DNA of 64,000 bases from Gibbula magus (Eukaryota > Mollusca > Gastropoda > Trochida > Trochidae): the NCBI GenBank assembly GCA_936450465.1, contig OW388305.1, positions 38,201,187 to 38,265,186 on the forward strand. The letters run 5' to 3'. How positions within the stretch are numbered: position 1 is the first letter of the stretch; each line of letters starts with the position of its first letter. This document shows, in pieces, positions 11,400 to 23,100 of this stretch. A program made the position numbers and the translations under genes. A model generated the notes under the pieces. It was not told the origin of the DNA. It was given only the letters and a program-made list of their open reading frames with translations, and did not search any database.

Positions 11400-14300
11400 G
11401 TTTGTGTATTAATTTTGTTATCAATAAAAACATAGGATATGTATTAAGATAGTATTAAGTTCTGAAAGTCTGAAGGGGGTCGTTTCAATTTTTTGTCAAT
11501 TTAAAACAAAAAGAAAATGACTCAATGATATCTGATTTGTTTGATTTTGTCTGGTCCTATCCTGAAGGCCAAAAACACAAAGAAGAGAAAAATATAACAT
11601 ACAAAAAAAACTCAAATTATTCATAAACCTTTTTCATATATTGTTATACGTTGTCATAAACGTTCTCCCTGGTTTTTAAAATATGTAATATTATACTTGT
11701 TTCAAATGGGTGTCATATTTTGTGATTTCCACAAACATTTCTTTCTTGTATTACCTATTACTTGTCATACAATGTGAAATATTTTGGCTTATTGCTTATG
11801 ATTGTCATACATTGTGATACTTTGTCATACACATTAGTTACTACCTTGTCATATCATTGTCTATGATTGTCATACATTGTGATACTTTGTCATACATATT
11901 AGTTACTACCTTGTCATATCATTGTCTATGATTGTCATACATTGTGATACTTTGTCATACACATTAGTTACTACCTTGTCATATCATTGTCTATGATTGT
12001 CATATATTGTGATACTTTGTCATACATATTAGTTACTACCTTGTCATATCATTGTCTATGATTGTCATATATTGTGATACTTTGTCATACATATTAGTTA
12101 CTACCTTGTCATATCATTGTCTATGATTGTCATATATTGTGATACTTTGTCATACATATTAGTTACTACCTTGTCATATCATTGTCTATGATTGTCATAT
12201 ATTGTGATACTTTGTCATACACATTAGTTACTACCTTGTCATATTATTGTCTATGATTGTCATATATTGTGATACTTTGTCATACATATTAGTTACTATC
12301 TTGTCATATCATTGTCTATGATTGTCATATATTGTGATACTTTGTCATACATATTAGTTACTACCTTGTCATATCATTGTCTATGATTGTCATATATTGT
12401 GATACTTTGTCATACATATTAGTTACTACCTTGTCATATTATTGTCTATGATTGTCATATATTGTGATACTTTGTCATACATATTAGTTACTACCTTGTC
12501 ATATCATTGTCTATGATTGTCATATATTGTGATACTTTGTCATACACATTAGTTACTACCTTGTCATATTATTGTCTATGATTGTCATATATTGTGATAC
12601 TTTGTCATACACATTAGTTACTACCTTGTCATATCATTGTCTATGATTGTCATATATTGTGATACTTTGTCATACACATTAGTTACTACCTTGTCATGTT
12701 ATTGTCTATGATTGTCATATATTGTGATACTTTGTCATACACATTAGTTACTACCTTGTCATATTATTATCTATGATTGTCATATATTGTGATACTTTGT
12801 CATACATATTAGTTACTACCTTGTCATATCATTGTCTATGATTGTCATATATTGTGATACTTTGTCATACATATTAGTTACTACCTTGTCATATCATTGT
12901 CTATGATTGTCATATATTGTGATACTTTGTCATACACATTAGTTACTACCTTGTCATATCATTATCTATGATTGTCATATATTGTAAAACGTTCGGTTTT
13001 CAATATAGATTTTTGACCCAAATGAAAATGACCCAATGATTAATGAAAACGTTGTTATTCATCAAAGTCAAAGTTACAGTTTAATGGCTGAGTTCAATTC
13101 AAAATTTACCTCTTAAATTTGCAATAAATAATTTAATATTAAATCATAAAGTTTAACCAAACATTTGAAATTATCGAAAATCAATTAAACATTTGTTCAA
13201 GTTTCCTTAAATCTCATTAAAATCATACCGTCATTACGTTGCACTACGTATGTTGTGTAACGTCATGCAACATAATTACGATCTTATGTTAATGAGACTG
13301 ATATTTCGTAAATTATTTTAAAAGAATGTGTTCTTAGAAAGGATACAACTCATGCCAATTTATCATGTGACTGATTACGTAACACAGCAACTCATGAATG
13401 TCTCTTACACTTGAGTCACTTGGAATCACGTGAGAGTGAATTCATGGCTCAACAAACATTTAGTAACGTGACTTCAAAGAATATTCAAAGAATGAAACAC
13501 ATTCCTTGTGTACTTTCGGTTTCTATTTTATTTTACCAAATTGCCCCGAAGCACATGTAGATATGGAATAAATAAGAACGCATTCTGAACATTTCCTTGT
13601 GACTATGCTTTACATCAGTAGAGGGATGTAACAAGGGCATTATCTATGTCCGTTTGAAATTTAATTTAAAAATGTTGTCATCGTTCTACCGCACTATGCA
13701 TCACTTTTATAAGTCAAAACTTTTTCCTTCCAAAAAAAGCAATAAAACATGAATACAGATGGGGTATTTGCAAAAATGTGATTTCCCAAAGCGCATTATT
13801 TATTACAGGTCGGAATTGTAATTAAATGCATTATGAAATTAAATTTCAAAAGGACTGGGTGTCGACCACATTACACCCCCTCTACCTTTGTTTTGTATAA
13901 GGCCTAAAAAAGAGAATTTGTTTCTGGTTTCTGCCTGCGTCAGTTCCAACTCCACGCCCAGGTCTTCTAACAAAAGAAAGGGGCATTTTGCCTCAGAAAA
14001 CATTGGACATTGAAAAGTGTAGGGGTAAGATTATTGACCATCTTAAATAGTAACACATATTTAAGAGAGTTTGTGCTTTATTTATATAAATAATTGTGCA
14101 AAATTGTTTATTTAGTCGGTAAACAGTTTTTATAAAATGGAATTATCTCTTATCTCGAAAGAGTAAATGTCGTAAAAATTAAAAAATCGCGTCTTCGCAA
14201 CATTTTTGTCAGCCTGTAGAGACCAGAAACATTTGTTTTTATTGTTTGGGCCTGTTGATGTGTATGTTTTCTAGTCCATTGATTTGCACAAAGTAAGCGA

Positions 14301-17300
14301 GGGTATATAGCGGTCATTCCGTCCGTCCGTCCCTCCTTCCGTCCGGTAAATTTTCTCAAATGCCGTTAGGTGCGCATCAACTAAACTTTGTAAGTTCTTA
14401 ACCATGTTAACCCATTGTCAGTTTTCTGGGATTTCAATATTTTGTCGTTTCCCTTGAAACGTCACGTTTTGGATTAAAGTGGTCAATGCGGACAAGTTTC
14501 CACGGAAACTATTAAACATAGGTGAATGAAATGTTGGCAGTGATTACTTTTGACAATACTCTTTATCGAGTTTGAAACCAGTCCGAGATATTATTGCTTA
14601 CATAGTTATTGCCCTTGAAATGTAATTTTGCTTTGTACTAATGACTGCTTTGATGGTCCAATGGAGACAAGTTTTCTCGGAAACTGTTACATCTAGGTGA
14701 ATGAAATTTGGTATGCAACTAGTCCTGATGATATTTTGGATCGAGTTTTTAAACCTGTTCCGAAATATTTTTACGGAGTTATTGCCCTTGAATTTGTAAC
14801 TTAACTTAAAGGTGCATCCATTGTGTTTCATAAAATTTTATTAGGCTTTAATACGTTCCGACCCACCATATGTTCTGTCTAAAGTGCAAATAGATTCACT
14901 CGGCTTGCATATTCATCCCGAATCACCAAATATATCGTAATTACTAGTTTCCAATTAAAATCGAGTTACATCATTATGCATGTGCAAATACCGAAACTAC
15001 ACGTCATGCACAGTAGTTATTTGACCCATTAAACATGATCAACCAACATTTATCAGTTTGTCTGTTATAAATAAGATCCAAAAATTACGTTTGACTCATT
15101 GGCGCGCGCCACACGCGGTACATTGTCCGGTTTTCGATCAGAAATCACCACTTTTACCATCATATCGTCAATATACTAAGTCGACTAAGATCAAAATGGT
15201 AATTTTAAGAAACAGTCAGTACTTCCCGATAACATAACACAATTTATCAAGATTAGCATATGTGACCCAAACAAACAATGGATGTACCTTTAATGTGATG
15301 CTCTAAAGAGGAAAATCTAGCTATAGGTGAACGAAATGGTGCAATATAAAATCCAGTTAAAACAAATAATTTTGACACAATTATCATGCTAGCGAATACA
15401 AATACACCAATAGAGATGTCTTTTAACTGTCGGGTAGAATTCTTCACCCATTGGGTGCGCTTATCTGCACACAAAGGTCGTCATTGTAAAAAATATCTGA
15501 TAATCGGAAAATTGGATCCGTCATAAGATCAAATAATTAATTGTTACTAGACTCACCAACTCTATTACAGGAATCAGCGTCCGACGCCTAGGTTGTGTTA
15601 TCATCGTTCTCATCGGCGTATTCATCACTTTGGAGCCGCAGATTTGGGGCTTGAAGGGGAGCGGCGTTACAGGGGAAGGGGGGTCGGGTGTAGTGGCCGG
15701 CGTTATCTGGCCCCTCGTCTTTGCTCTCGGCTTTCTCCCCCTCGGGATCAGCAACGTCATCAGCGAGAAGGAACTCAAGGGGCAGGTAACTATTACACGA
15801 GTGTCCGTGTTATATTGTTTACGACACGAGTATAACTATTGAGCGAGAGCGAGAACCGATATATCGTATATACACTGAGTATCATAAACATGAAATAATA
15901 TGTACACGAATAAAAAGGATTATTTGTTGCAGAAGTCGTGAAAATAGGGAAAGTATGCCCAAATCTACAAACCGTGGCGCCTTCGCCTTATTTAGAACAT
16001 AACGACATATGATGTCATAATATTTTGCCTTAGTGCATTAATTAATATCATGAAACCCTAACTGATTGTCCTCGTAAGGAATCATAGCCAATGTTTTACA
16101 ATTACTGTTACACTACAGGTGCTTTAAAAACTTCAAACGAGGTTGAACTACTTAAAGGCACTGTATCACGTATTTCTTACTGAAATAAAGTGATCTCACG
16201 AAAAGGTAAATAAGTGTTACCAATTGCTAAATGATACCCCCGAATCAATAAAAAGAGTTCTAAAACGAATGTACATTGCAATCGCATTCAAGAAAGGTTT
16301 AAAAGTAATCGCTCAATGAGCTCATTTAAACGCTTATTAGACATGTCCCGGTTCGTGAAATGAGATGTTTTACCCTCTTACTTACAATATATTGTATAAA
16401 CTTTAATGATAAATAGCAAATTTGAGAAAACAAAATATGTAAAAAAAAATGTGTTACGGCGCCTTTTAAGTATATCATATATTTAGTATCTACATATCGT
16501 ATATACATCATGTTTATCATTCCCATCTAGTCGGACTCGTTGACGTTTATCATGTGGACATCGGCGTTTCAAGTCCTGACCATCCTGGCCTTGTTCTGGG
16601 TTGATCTGATACCCGAGTTTGGACGGGTAGGTGATTCAAATATACGTCAATATTACTAGACTCTTTATACATTTAATTACTCAAAACTTTTCTCCTGTTA
16701 AACCCTCAATATGCTATGTACATAGCCTTGAGTGTAATAAAGTTCTGTTCTGTTCTGTTCTGAGGTTTTGCAAATGACACTTGGTATCTTCATGTGCATT
16801 TATTACCATTCAGGTAAATTTATTGAATTCTGATTGGTCAATAACCAATATATACGAAATCGTACAAGCCGTATGACCCGTCAAGACAGGTCATGTAACA
16901 AGCTAAACGGGTTAACGGATGACCTTAAACTTGCATCCAATTTTGAAGTTAAACGGTTGCTCGACTCAGAATCAGAATGAAAATTTACTATAACAAACAA
17001 TGTTTTTTTCTTCCATTCTTCAGTAAATAATGAACCTAAAATCGATTATTTTTTTGTCGCAGTTACCTCTCTTAATATCGGTCTGGGAATTACATGCCGC
17101 GTTTTGCTGTTGTTGTTTTTTTGTTGTTTTTTTTCTTTATCACAAACGGAAAAGCTATTAAGCCTATATGTTTGGTCGGAAATGAGCGACATAATTGCAA
17201 ATAATACACCTCAAGGGTAATGAATTACACGGTGTTTTGACAGGGTGTACGGGACTGTAAAACCCTTGTTTATTCCATATTGCCTTCGGCTGCGCCTCTG

Positions 17301-17913
17301 TCCAATGCACCTTTCCAAAATACCGTGTAACTACATGTACTAATTACACCGACGGATATCGAACAACATTTTGCCAAGAATACTGTCGCTTGTATAATAA
17401 AAAAGAATACGCTTAATTTCAATCAAGTGACAGTTCAACATCAATATCTCCTTCTAGGCAAAATCAATCGACCTCTTTGGTGAAAGTCTACGCACCGGTC
17501 TACGCTGCTGCTTCAGTACTTCCGCTTCCTGCGAGGGACTTCCGGGCAAAGCGTGGCTGTTTATCATTGGCTACTGCTTCTCAAACCTATTCCAGTTTCT
17601 CTTAATCGAATACGCTGAAGGAGCGGTGTATGCTGTCGTGGTGCAAGCGATGGTGGCCCCACTGGCGACCCTCTTCATGATGCTGTTCGGGATAAACGAT
17701 GAGAAGAACTTTTACTGGAACCCACAGTTCAACATAACGACTGCTTTCACCATAGCGGGACTGGTGATCATTGTACCAGCCGTGTTCGTATATAATTATT
17801 TCAGTGGGCAAGACAAGGAGGAGAAAAGGAGGGAGGAGAGGAGAGGACAACAAGACGAACTATTTTCCCCGCCCACTAGGCGCTTGACAGCATCAACGAG
17901 TGACAATGCGTAA
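10883..17913 (+). CDS. CRT-like (chloroquine-resistance-transporter-like) membrane transporter, 4 coding exons, complete
   Basis: Joining 10883-11399, 15571-15785, 16531-16626 and 17458-17913 gives an uninterrupted 427-residue protein; all three introns are GT-AG. The start is the first ATG after an in-frame TGA at 10856 and has a good context (AAAATGG). About ten hydrophobic segments are visible (residues ~49-72, 84-110, 122-142, 150-171, 178-194, 213-236, 246-269, 307-327, 331-354, 371-389) after a polar 48-residue N-terminus. A loop with Cys293, Cys294 and Cys301 precedes helix 8, and the C-terminal tail is charged. The helix 4/5 region, the ISNVISEKE stretch after helix 6, the Cys loop and the length all match my knowledge of the CRT-like family; Plasmodium CRT has 424 residues and cysteines in the same loop. 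Family members move small solutes, peptides or drugs across vacuolar or plastid membranes. The substrate and membrane here are unknown. The large first intron carries a minisatellite and MITEs. Confidence 0.87.
11791..12985. repeat. 65-bp minisatellite, ~18 copies, in intron 1 of the CRT-like gene
   Basis: Units start at 11791, 11856, 11921 and then every 65 bp to a partial unit at 12961-12985. Each unit contains TTGTCATA three times, plus TTGTGATA, so it grew from a shorter ~10-bp motif. Degenerate TTGTCATA-type motifs precede it from about 11640. Copies differ mainly at T/C positions. Confidence 0.95.
13895..14245 (+). repeat. Interspersed repeat family H, copy 1 (intron 1)
   Basis: Aligns along ~350 bp with 29608-29965 on the same strand. 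Landmarks are GAATTTGTTTCTGGT, CCTCAGAAAACATTG, GTGCTTTATTTATATAAATA and TGTAGAGACCAGAA / TGTAAAGACCAGAA. No terminal inverted repeats were seen. Confidence 0.65.
14310..14805 (+). repeat. Internally duplicated repeat with CCGT-rich start (intron 1)
   Basis: After a (CCGT)n-like stretch at 14318-14345, a ~176-bp module occurs twice: GGACAAGTTTCCACGGAAAC near 14489 and GAGACAAGTTTTCTCGGAAA near 14665, each followed by AGGTGAATGAAAT and TTATTGCCCTTGAA. No coding capacity. Confidence 0.5.
14806..15293. mobile_element. MITE, family B, best-preserved copy (intron 1)
   Basis: Inverted ends TTAAAGGTGCATCCATTGT and (reverse complement) TTAAAGGTACATCCATTGT. The 488-bp interior has conserved ATTCATCCC, AAATACCGAAACTACA, GGCGCGCGCCA and ACATTGTCCGGTTTTCGAT. 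Related copies are at 46998-47513 (inverted), 62602-63139, 9846-10215 and 4570-5000. Confidence 0.8.
15571..15785 (+). CDS. CRT-like transporter, coding exon 2 (residues 173-244)
   Basis: The acceptor is CTATTACAG|GA, and the first two bases complete the split Gly codon from exon 1. Helix 5 is followed by a Gly-rich loop, helix 6 and the polar ISNVISEKE turn. The exon ends CAG|GTAACT in phase 0. G+C is clearly higher than in the surrounding intron, as expected of coding sequence. Confidence 0.87.
16152..16469. mobile_element. MITE related to family C (intron 2)
   Basis: Ends TTAAAGGCACTGTATCACGT and, inverted, TTAAAAGGCGCCGTAACACA resemble the AAAGGGGCAGTAGCACGT termini of family C. GATGTTTTACCCTCTTA is shared with the family C interior. 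Confidence 0.55.
16531..16626 (+). CDS. CRT-like transporter, coding exon 3 (residues 245-276)
   Basis: A 96-bp exon, phase 0 at both ends, between TCCCATCTAG and CGG|GTAGGT. It encodes a single hydrophobic helix (about residues 246-269) followed by an acidic/proline turn. It is too short to stand out as an open frame and is supported by the splice sites and by its fit between exons 2 and 4. Confidence 0.82.
16700..16763 (+). repeat. LINE 3' end remnant with (TTCTG)n tail (intron 3)
   Basis: GCCTTGAGTGTAATAAAG is followed directly by four TTCTG repeats. A poly(A)-signal-like motif running into a short-motif tail is typical of non-LTR retrotransposon 3' ends. No coding sequence of the element remains. 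Confidence 0.5.
17218..17340. repeat. Palindromic element ATTACACGGTGTTTTGACAG (intron 3)
   Basis: The left arm AATTACACGGTGTTTTGACA and the right arm, read inverted as AGTTACACGGTATTTTGGAA, enclose a GCCTTCGGC-type core. The left arm recurs at 44915-44947, next to a LINE tail. Confidence 0.5.
17458..17913 (+). CDS. CRT-like transporter, coding exon 4 (residues 277-427 and stop)
   Basis: The acceptor is CTTCTAG|GCA, phase 0. The exon encodes the cysteine-bearing loop (Cys293, 294, 301), helices 8-10 and a highly charged Lys/Glu/Arg tail that is probably cytosolic, and ends with TAA at 17911-17913. An internal Met gives a shorter open frame from 17626, but the hydrophobic sequence before it continues the same protein. 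Confidence 0.87.
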   Translation, partial: AKSIDLFGESLRTGLRCCFSTSASCEGLPGKAWLFIIGYCFSNLFQFLLIEYAEGAVYAVVVQAMVAPLATLFMMLFGINDEKNFYWNPQFNITTAFTIAGLVIIVPAVFVYNYFSGQDKEEKRREERRGQQDELFSPPTRRLTASTSDNA

Positions 17914-18189
17914 TGATTAGCGATCCCTTTTAAATTAGTTTGAAAGTAACATCGTATCTCGTAGTTCATCGACTTGAGTTGACATACAAGACTCCACATT
18001 CAATGTCATATCTAAGGTCTCTTTGACTTGTTGAATTTATTGAAGGTCACAGTAAAGGTCACGTGACATGACCTCTGGGGGGTAGAACTCTGACTGACTA
18101 ACGAGGTACGAGGGTTACGTTCGAAATGATTTTGATTAAATGATATTGCTATGTGCTTGAAAACATCAACTGATAATCAGTAATCTGCC

Positions 18190-18456
18190 ATCCATGATTG
18201 CGCAGTGGTTAGCTTGGATCAAGAGGTCCGAGGTTCGAATCTCGCAATCTGTATCTGCTTTAGAGAACAGTTCTACATGCAGTAAGGTTTGGGTGTTATG
18301 TCAGCATAGTAAAACCCATTGTTTGTTAGGTCCAGTCGAGGCTTGCAGGTTCCACCACAATGCATAGCCACCACGGTATTGCGGTATTTCTCCCGGTAAT
18401 ATTATAACCAAGCTTGAACTATTCCTGAAAGTGGCGGTAAACTCCACTTCACCTCA
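18190..18456 (+). repeat. tRNA-derived SINE, main family, sense strand
   Basis: The head contains GCGCAGTGGTTAGC (A box) and GAGGTTCGAATCTC (B box). The body contains GAACAGTTCTACATGCAGTA, GCAGGTTCCACCACAATGC and TTTCTCCCGGTAATATTAT and ends CACTTCACCTCA. Inverted copies at 30170, 32140, 41103 and 43146 share this order. It lies in the 3' flank or 3' UTR of the CRT-like gene. Confidence 0.75.
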
Positions 18457-19699
18457 GTCCGCCGAGTGCTTTAGATCTGCGATCACGTTATATATTGTTG
18501 TTTATGCCATGTAGGTTTGACATATTTTGTAAACGTTTGTTTGAATAGGAATTCAGTACGCAGATTATGTAATTAAGCGTCTCATGTTTATGTGAATTCA
18601 TTTCCAACAAAGATGATTCTTCATCAAATCAATTTAAAAATCAATGATTTTCAACCATGTATATTCAAGATTTCTTGTATATTTTTTTTTATGTTTGTTG
18701 TAAAACGATTGTGTTAATCTATTTATGAATGTCATATCATATTTTGAAATTATATCCGTAAAACACCGCATGGAAATAATACGCAACTTTGGCGAAACTA
18801 GTGACCTTAAATTATTTGTATCTAGCAAAGCTCCATATGAATGTAATATTTTGTAAAACTATATTTTGTTTATATAACATTTTATATGGACCAGAGGCCT
18901 GAAGTACACAAATAAACCATCGTTTTCACTTCTTGAATATAACTTTTGTACTCATAAAATGTACATAAAATATCGAAAGATCATTATCATTACTGTTTCC
19001 TAAAAAAGTTTTAAAAAAACTTCGCTTGCTGTCGACACTTTTGCTGAAAATGAACGTCTTGAAGATTTCCAAACACTTGGCCAAGGGACACAACTCTTAG
19101 CACCTTAGAAGGCATTACACTAAGGGTGCTTCCGTTTCCTTTTGATGTATAACAAACTCTCAGCCATTCGACTAGACGTTAAATCTTCATAATTAATTAT
19201 GCATAATTTTCTTAGATGAACACTCTTAAAAATATGGTTTTGCAAAAAGGATAATGAGAAAAATCTCCTCAAAATTATTCACTTCAGAACAGCCCCCCTC
19301 CTCCTCTTAGTAAACCATTTTGAAGTTAGTTGATGTTTAATGTGGACAAATTACAAACTATTTGACGTACTTTAAGTAGTAAATGTATGTACTTGCTGAA
19401 AGATATACACAAGTTTGATCTCAATATGACCATATTTATTCATAAAATATATTTTTTTTCATGATATATACATAGATGAATGTACAAAGAATTATCCCAT
19501 GCCACAATATGTCCAATTTACAAAATGCGCACAGAGAATGAAAAACTGAGGAAAATGAAAGAAGGATTCTTTATTGAAGGATATACACTCAAACTTAACC
19601 GTGCCTTATATGAAATCATGTTGACGGCGCATTTACTGAATATGTTATAGCATTATGCATATGACGTCATTAAATACATCACTAGCATCACAATGTACA
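18457..19699. other. No gene recognised between the CRT-like gene and the satellite
   Basis: AT-rich DNA with poly(T) runs. One perfect TGACGTCA occurs at 19672-19679. Confidence 0.4.
18911..18916 (+). terminator. Possible polyadenylation signal downstream of the CRT-like gene
   Basis: This AATAAA lies about 1 kb after the stop codon. A SINE lies between the two. The local sequence (GGACCAGAGGCCTGAAGT before the hexamer) could instead be the 3' end of an old retroelement, so assignment to the gene is weak. Confidence 0.3.
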
Positions 19700-20157
19700 A
19701 GTTTACGTCAGACATCATATATCGGATATCACACCGGGGACATAATCACGCATCACACACAATATACGACACTTCCCACATTAAACATAAATTAAAAAAA
19801 AAAAAATGCACCGCGCTATATAGACTATGTATACACATGCCATTCATCTTCATCACACATGGAACACACAACACACATCACACATTTTACATCATGCATG
19901 ACACATGACATGCATTACACATCACAAAACATGCATCACATATCACCCACAGCCCCATACAACGTTACATATCCCGTCAAACATTCCCCATCACGTAACA
20001 CACAGCCTGTAACATGCATTACACAGCATGGATCATGTGATCACAAAATATGCATCACGCTTCATGCATTATGTGATCAGAAAACATACATTTCACAACA
20101 TGCATCATGTGATCACTCAACCTGCATCATGTGATCATAAAACATGCATCACACACA
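19700..20157. repeat. Degenerate flank of the 41-bp satellite
   Basis: Irregularly spaced ATGCATCA, CATCACACA and TGTGATCAC motifs without a fixed period. Regularity increases towards 20158, as expected at the old edge of an expanding array. Short open frames here are simple-sequence artefacts. Confidence 0.75.
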
Positions 20158-23100
20158 ATTCATCATGTGATCACGAAAGCTGCATCATACCTCACAATAT
20201 TCATCATGTGATCACGAAAGCTGCATCATACCTCACAATATGCATTATATGATCACGAAAGCTGCATCATACCTCACAATATGCATCATGTGATCACGAA
20301 AACTGCATCATACCTCACAATATGCATTATATGATCACGAAAACTGCATCATACCTCACAATATGCATTATATGATCACGAAAGCTGCATCATACCTCAC
20401 AATATGCATTATATGATCACGAAAACTGCATCATACCTCACAATATGCATTATATGATCACGAAAACTGCATCATACCTCACAATATGCATTATATGATC
20501 ACGAAAGCTGCATCATACCTCACAATATGCATCATGTGATCACGAAAACTGCATCATACCTCACAATATGCATTATATGATCACGAAAACTGCATCATAC
20601 CTCACAATATGCATTATATGATCACGAAAGCTGCATCATACCTCACAATATGCATCATGTGATCACGAAAACTGCATCATACCTCACAATATGCATTATA
20701 TGATCACGAAAACTGCATCATACCTCACAATATGCATTATATGATCACGAAAGCTGCATCATACCTCACAATATGCATCATGTGATCACGAAAACTGCAT
20801 CATACCTCACAATATGCATTATATGATCACGAAAACTGCATCATACCTCACAATATACATTATATGATCACGAAAACTGCATCATACCTCACAATATGCA
20901 TTATATGATCACGAAAGCTGCATCATACCTCACAATATGCATTATATGATCACGAAAACTGCATCATACCTCACAATATGCATCATGTGATCACGAAAAC
21001 TGCATCATACCTCACAATATGCATTATATGATCACGAAAGCTGCATCATACCTCACAATATGCATTATATGATCACGAAAGCTGCATCATACCTCACAAT
21101 ATGCATTATATGATCACGAAAGCTGCATCATACCTCACAATATGCATCATGTGATCACGAAAACTGCATCATACCTCACAATATGCATTATATGATCACG
21201 AAAACTGCATCATACCTCACAATATGCATTATATGATCACGAAAGCTGCATCATACCTCACAATATGCATTATATGATCACGAAAACTGCATCATACCTC
21301 ACAATATGCATCATGTGATCACGAAAACTGCATCATACCTCACAATATGCATTATATGATCACGAAAGCTGCATCATACCTCACAATATGCATTATATGA
21401 TCACGAAAGCTGCATCATACCTCACAATATGCATTATATGATCACGAAAACTGCATCATACCTCACAATATGCATTATATGATCACGAAAACTGCATCAT
21501 ACCTCACAATATGCATTATATGATCACGAAAGCTGCATCATACCTCACAATATGCATCATGTGATCACGAAAGCTGCATCATACCTCACAATATGCATCA
21601 TGTGATCACGAAAACTGCATCATACCTCACAATATGCATCATGTGATCACGAAAACTGCATCATACCTCACAATATGCATCATGTGATCACGAAAACTGC
21701 ATCATACCTCACAATATGCATTATATGATCACGAAAGCTGCATCATACCTCACAATATGCATTATATGATCACGAAAGCTGCATCATACCTCACAATATG
21801 CATCATGTGATCACGAAAACTGCATCATACCTCACAATATGCATCATATGATCACGAAAACTGCATCATACCTCACAATATGCATTATATGATCACGAAA
21901 GCTGCATCATACCTCACAATATGCATTATATGATCACGAAAACTGCATCATACCTCACAATATGCATTATATGATCACGAAAGCTGCATCATACCTCACA
22001 ATATGCATTATATGATCACGAAAACTGCATCATACCTCACAATATGCATTATATGATCACGAAAACTGCATCATACCTCACAATATGCATTATATGATCA
22101 CGAAAGCTGCATCATACCTCACAATATGCATCATGTGATCACGAAAACTGCATCATACCTCACAATATGCATTATATGATCACGAAAACTGCATCATACC
22201 TCACAATATGCATTATATGATCACGAAAGCTGCATCATACCTCACAATATGCATCATGTGATCACGAAAACTGCATCATACCTCACAATATGCATTATAT
22301 GATCACGAAAACTGCATCATACCTCACAATATGCATTATATGATCACGAAAGCTGCATCATACCTCACAATATGCATCATGTGATCACGAAAACTGCATC
22401 ATACCTCACAATATGCATTATATGATCACGAAAACTGCATCATACCTCACAATATGCATTATATGATCACGAAAACTGCATCATACCTCACAATATGCAT
22501 TATATGATCACGAAAGCTGCATCATACCTCACAATATGCATTATATGATCACGAAAACTGCATCATACCTCACAATATGCATCATGTGATCACGAAAACT
22601 GCATCATACCTCACAATATGCATTATATGATCACGAAAACTGCATCATACCTCACAATATGCATTATATGATCACGAAAGCTGCATCATACCTCACAATA
22701 TGCATTATATGATCACGAAAACTGCATCATACCTCACAATATGCATCATGTGATCACGAAAACTGCATCATACCTCACAATATGCATTATATGATCACAG
22801 AGGCTGCATCATACCTCACAATATGCATCATGTGATCACGAAAACTGCATCATACCTCACAATATGCATTATATGATCACGAAAACTGCATCATACCTCA
22901 CAATATGCATTATATGATCACGAAAGCTGCATCATACCTCACAATATGCATTATATGATCACGAAAGCTGCATCATACCTCACAATATGCATTATATGAT
23001 CACGAAAGCTGCATCATACCTCACAATATGCATCATGTGATCACGAAAACTGCATCATACCTCACAATATGCATTATATGATCACGAAAACTGCATCATA

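Noticed and set aside
11400..11452. Read-through C-terminus of CRT-like exon 1
   Set aside because: GT donor at 11400 and exact phase match to exon 2; the read-through residues have no resemblance to the family.
18190..18260. Functional tRNA gene
   Set aside because: The A and B boxes are present, but the sequence does not fold into a full cloverleaf with an acceptor stem and runs into a SINE body.
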